From Hedera helix (Eukaryota; Streptophyta; Magnoliopsida; Apiales; Araliaceae), in assembly GCA_947179155.2 (NCBI GenBank), contig OX359273.1:44401023-44465022 (forward strand): a DNA stretch of 64,000 bases, in the 5' to 3' direction. The notes beneath the pieces are model-generated. The model searched no databases. It had not been told where the DNA came from and was given only the letters and a program-made list of their open reading frames with translations. This document shows positions 59,101-64,000 of this stretch, in pieces (the first letter of the stretch is position 1; every line of letters begins with the position of its first letter). The position numbers were made by a program, and so were the translations under genes.

Positions 59101-61332
59101 TGGAACTAATATGTTGCTAGTTGGAGAAGAGGTGATCTTTAAACATGGGTGGATGTTTCCCATTCGATTTTTAGATGGTGTATTTGATAGCCTGGAAATT
59201 GTGATGATTTAAATTTACTGCTTTTGCTCGATTTTAAACTAGGAAAGTTGAATTATGGTAAATTTTAGTGGGATATTATAACTTAAGGTATCGTTTGATT
59301 TCTTGAGATGTTTTCAACTTATTCTTGAATGTTTCAATTATTTTTGAATGCTATCTATGTTCTTCTGTGTGAAGTTAACACTCGAGTAGTGACCAAAAAA
59401 AAAGTCAAATACTCAAAATTATTCAACGTGTAAAATATAATTAAAACGTTTATTTTAGGACATAATTGTAGTAACATTTTAATAGCACCAGTCTGGTGTG
59501 TGTAGCAGCCCACAACACTATTCGTCAGAAAAATGCATACCCATTTATTCCATCGAGTAATTACTGAGCTTAGAAGCCACTAAAATGATACTAGTACTTG
59601 AGTTGGTCAATATTCAATAATCGTGAAGGAAATTAAGAAAGGTAAAATGGGCCTGCAGAATAAAGACGGATAAATAGTCAAATACACACCATCTCTTCCT
59701 CCCAATATGATTTTGACTTGTCAACGCAACTTAACGGTTCACAATTGTACTACTAGTATATAAATATTTATTCCTTGGGCAGCCTCTGTGGGCTAAGAAA
59801 ATGGGAAAGACACACTTGGACGCTCTCATATGAATGGGACCGGTTTTACAATAGCTAAGAATTGATGCTCATTTTATCATTTAAATAAAATGAGCTATCT
59901 ACCAATTGATATGACCCTTAATAAGTATGATTTGATCAGCACATATATAAAATACAAGAATTTAAGTATAAGGTGGTATGGTTCAAATGTCCAAAGGAAA
60001 TGGAATGATTTCCCTGTCCATTTCCTTACCCTTCTAGTATTTCAAACATAGCGTAAGAATAAATCAACAAAATATGTTAATTTGATATGTAAAAAAAAAA
60101 ATGGACAAATAATAATTTGACTCAATAGAATATATAGATTTTCCCATCAAAAATCCTGATTCAAAGTTGGCTTAGATGCCCCCGGAAATGGAATTCTTCC
60201 CTCTTGGTTTTCCCCAGCATCTTTAGATTCTAATCCGGCCTATTTAAATAAATTATTAGCAAATAAGATGGATAGTGTTACACAAAATAAAAAAATGATT
60301 ATTGAACCAAAATGTTCCTCCTTCTGTCCTCCATGTGTAGTAAAAAGAGAAATATGGCTGGTTTAAAGTCTCATTTTTTTATCTCCTTGGAACAATCAAC
60401 CTGGTGGGTGTCTATTGTTTATCTTTAAATCAAAGTTTTGTATGTAGCTGACATGAATGGATGGAAAATTACGAATCCCAGCCATTATAATATGACAAAG
60501 AAAGTCCATCTTTCTAAATTTTCCTTCCAACTTTCCTTCCAAACAACCTATCCCTTGTAGTACACGAACTCGAATGAAATATCTGGTTAGACACGGTATA
60601 TATTTTGAAGAGTTAGACATAGGTATTACTCATTTTTTTATACTAAAATAAAGTGTTGAATACCCATACTTTTATATGAGTATCAGACACGAGTGTTTTA
60701 GGACAAACTGAAGAATTTGTGTAATATAACTTATCTCTAATTCTTAGTTGTGGATTAATACTTAATGTGTTTTTAGTGCTATATTTTTTTTGCTTTATTC
60801 TCCTCTTTTGAAATATATATCAACTCACTTGCCACCTTTTTTGTATCTATCGTTTTTCTAGGACCATTTTTCCCTTGAAACAAGGCTGTCACAATACGTG
60901 CCATTTCAATGGCTAATGGCTCTATGCACATCTCACCATCACCTTTCAAAGAACCTTTTGTATTATTATCGACACCATTGTCATAGATTCATAGCCAATA
61001 ATAGCTTTCAACCTCTTCTCCTTTTATTTATTCTAAGAATTCATACCTATTTATACGATGGATAAGATTACTAAGCAACCAAAAAAGTTTTTTCTCTCTA
61101 AAAATAATAATAGGAATATACGATATTTGAGCAAACATGTATTTTCAATTAATAAAAATGGGAAGTGACAAATACATGCATTCGACAATTCGATTACAAT
61201 TGCACTTCATCCAAGAACAAAATATATATGTTCCATTTAAATTTGCAGTGGAGCACAAACAATAAAAAGGTAATTGTATTTATCACTAGATCTAAGAATG
61301 GCCTCAATAATTGATCATGTTTTGAGGCAATA

Positions 61333-61335
61333 AAA

Positions 61336-61383
<48 letters not shown>
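61333..61383. repeat. (TA)n microsatellite
   Basis: About 25 TA units. Confidence 0.9.
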
Positions 61384-61386
<3 letters not shown>

Positions 61387-62760
61387 TTTAGCAAGCTAAC
61401 ATTTCAAGAAACAAATAATATTAAGCCCGGGTTAGTTATTAAATCCCTGTTAATATTAATTCAAATCAACACACTTCTTATCTAAAGCAAGGATTGATAA
61501 GAAATTAAAGAATCCAAATTCAACACTTTTTAATTAGTCCATAGTTAAGCTTTCATCCTCACATACTATTCATTTCCAGAGCCTTTCTCGATTCAAATCT
61601 GAGTTGATTTGTTAGGAAAAATCACGGGGGAGAAAACGTACAATATATGATTATGTTTTAGATATGGATTAATTAAACTAATTAATATACAGGGGTGTAC
61701 AAGCTAATGGATATTTCCAAAACCCACTAAATAGAAAGAGAAATATAAGCTAGCTAGTAGTATATTAATATATATAAATTTATAACTGATGTGCGACATC
61801 AATTAATTAATTAAGAAAACTAGCTTAGACAGGAGAGGAAGCATGATAATCTGCTTTATCTTTAACATGTTTAGTCCTCCACATTTGAAAAAGTCTTTCC
61901 ATGTGTATGTGCAGTGTGGGGAGAATAATGTTTTCTCTATAATTGAGCACTAGTAGGCAGTAGCTAGCTCTGCTACTATCAATTAGTAGCTGAATACATT
62001 ATATCTATTGATACCATGCATGGTGGTGGTTGATGGTTTGTCTATTTACACTAATAATAAAGTTTTCATAATGGTACATAGTCAAGTACCACAGGGCCAC
62101 ATGTTTCTAAACCCAATGAACTTAATTTGTGTATTTATTGAATTAATATATAGTACTCTACCTCTTTCCCAATTTCAGAGTTTCATTTAAGTTTTAACAA
62201 CTTTATCTCGTATAAGATTTATAACAAACATTTGGATATAATTTAATTTATTTTTCTAATACTTCCTCCATTCACAAAATAAGTTTAATCCTAATAAATT
62301 TAATTATGAATTTATTTTAGTTTCAAAATGTTAATACGAAGTTAATGTGAATGGATGAATAAGCTAGAGAGATGATATTAGGGGTGCATGGACAAAAAAG
62401 CGTCTTCGTAAGTGCAGACCACTATAGTTGGCAACGATTATGATCTCTGAAAAGGGTCCCCGATTTTTTCCAACTATTGTCCAAAACGTTATAATTCACT
62501 TCCAGGAAAACACAAACATGCATATACACACGTGTGTGTATTAGAGAGAAATACAGACAAGCAAGCCAGACCCTTCGGGATAATCTGATTTGAAATTCTA
62601 GATATGAATTTTTTTTATCTTAATTTTATCTTCTTCATTTTATTTATTTATTTGTGGCAAATAAAAGAATTTTTTATATTATCAGTTATGTTTCAGTTTG
62701 ATCTGTTTATAGTAACACTCAAACTTTTAGCCACAATTGTTTTATATAATCTTTATAAGA

Positions 62761-62871
<111 letters not shown>

Positions 62872-63272
62872 GAAATGGACTTGAAGTTTTGTTTTGTTTT
62901 GTTTTTTTTCAAAATTTTTACGGTGGACCAACCAAAGTTGTTGATTTCTTCTCAAAGAAGGCTAAGCCCAACTGTTCTACACTTAATTAATGTATGTTGA
63001 TAAACTCTAGTAACCTTTTTCTTGTTACAAATTTAAATTTGTCTTAATATTTTAATATCATAAAGCATCTTATTGCACAAAATTGCTAATATAATTTAAA
63101 AGGGAGATATTATTAATCAGTTAATGAACAAGGCACAAAAACGTATAATTGGACCATTATAAGTTGAAGGAAACAAAAGTTAGTTTGATAATTATGTAAA
63201 CTGTACGTAGACGGAATTTTGAAACTAAAGAATTGGACATAAACTCAAATACTAATTGGCATAATAAGTAGG

Positions 63273-63312
63273 CCAGCAAACGCCAGAATCCATAGCAAAC
63301 GCCAGAATCCAT
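63273..63312 (+). repeat. Tandem duplication of an 18-19-bp unit
   Basis: AGCAAACGCCAGAATCCAT occurs twice in immediate succession. Confidence 0.8.
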
Positions 63313-64000
63313 AAGAACAAACTTGTTGGTAAGTCCAACAACAAGATTAATTTCATTTTAATCAAAATATTTCATGAAAATCGACGTTGCAACTACCGAG
63401 CTAGATAGGCTTGAGTTTCTTGTCCCCTTGAATTATCCAAATAATCTACAAACAATCCATATACTATTGTCATGGACGCCACATTGTTACACGATTCCAT
63501 GGCTCAGTGGCGGGTTGGCCAATGGCCGGCTTAATATTAAGGTTGAATAATTTATTATTATTATTTTTTTGCAAAAGGCTAATAATTTTATTTCTGGAAA
63601 GAAAATTTACAATCCAAAAGGCTTGGCTTGAATGATAATTACGACATTAATAATTACTGTCACTGAAAAAAAATGAACTACCAATTATTTATTTTAATGT
63701 AGCACTTAGAAATTCAGATTATTGCCTAAAACTTTTGTTGTAGTTTATTATCTTTGCAAGGTCTCATTTTACAGGAGAATTAATATTTTATGATTTTTTT
63801 TAAAATGCTAATAATTAATGACTATATATATGCAATCTTTCTGACAGAGAGAAGTGACGGGAGAATGGACGAGACTAGCCATGCCATGTGTACTAAAATT
63901 AAATTTGCAACGGTACCTAGTTGTAGTTGTGTAAATCATATGCTATATATATAATAAATGTCCCAAGCAGAACATGATGTGCTTGTTTTGAATTGTCGCC

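Overview
The window is AT-rich nuclear DNA from a eudicot plant. The evidence is two long, intron-rich genes whose spliced products read as plant UPF1 and plant peroxisomal LON2, a third plant-type gene, and a repeat load typical of plants (long LTR elements, Stowaway-like MITEs, a Helitron, hAT-type elements, a LINE relic). The species cannot be named from sequence alone; an asterid is plausible but unproven.

Layout. 1-12 kb is a nested nest of retroelements. A 4.6-kb LTR-like element (B, 524-11966, minus orientation) carries two later insertions: C (719-3658) and D (6680-10603). Each of the three is bounded by TG...CA and its own perfect 5-bp target duplication (AATAC, TACAT, GCCAA). D belongs to the same family as B but lies in the opposite orientation, so 3.65-6.68 kb and 7.2-10.6 kb form a very large imperfect palindrome. 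None shows gag-pol coding, so they look like solo LTRs or noncoding LTR derivatives.

13.9-29.9 kb (+) is a complete 29-exon UPF1 RNA helicase gene (1,265 aa), with a GC-AG intron, a Helitron and several MITEs in its introns. 34.5-45.2 kb (-) is a complete 17-exon LON2 gene (885 aa) ending in the peroxisomal signal SRL. UPF1 and LON2 converge; between them, 31.3-34.1 kb holds weak exon-like segments I could not identify. 45.2-54.2 kb is intergenic, with a LINE ORF2 relic at 47.5 kb, a TRIM-like element at 49.9 kb and several MITEs. 54.4-58.8 kb (+) is a five-exon gene for a 372-aa protein with an N-terminal Cys-rich motif like that of SHI/LRP1 proteins; its first intron holds an hAT element with a perfect 8-bp target duplication. 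58.8-64 kb is intergenic with long (TA)n tracts.

The three genes have no evident joint function: UPF1 acts in cytoplasmic mRNA surveillance, LON2 in peroxisome matrix proteostasis, and the third is uncharacterised. No prokaryotic, viral or CRISPR-type system is visible. The most unusual structures are the nested palindromic LTR block, the alternating palindrome array conserved in B and D, and the noncanonical intron in UPF1. All exon joins were made by hand using reading frame, splice consensus and recalled family sequence; no searches were run.
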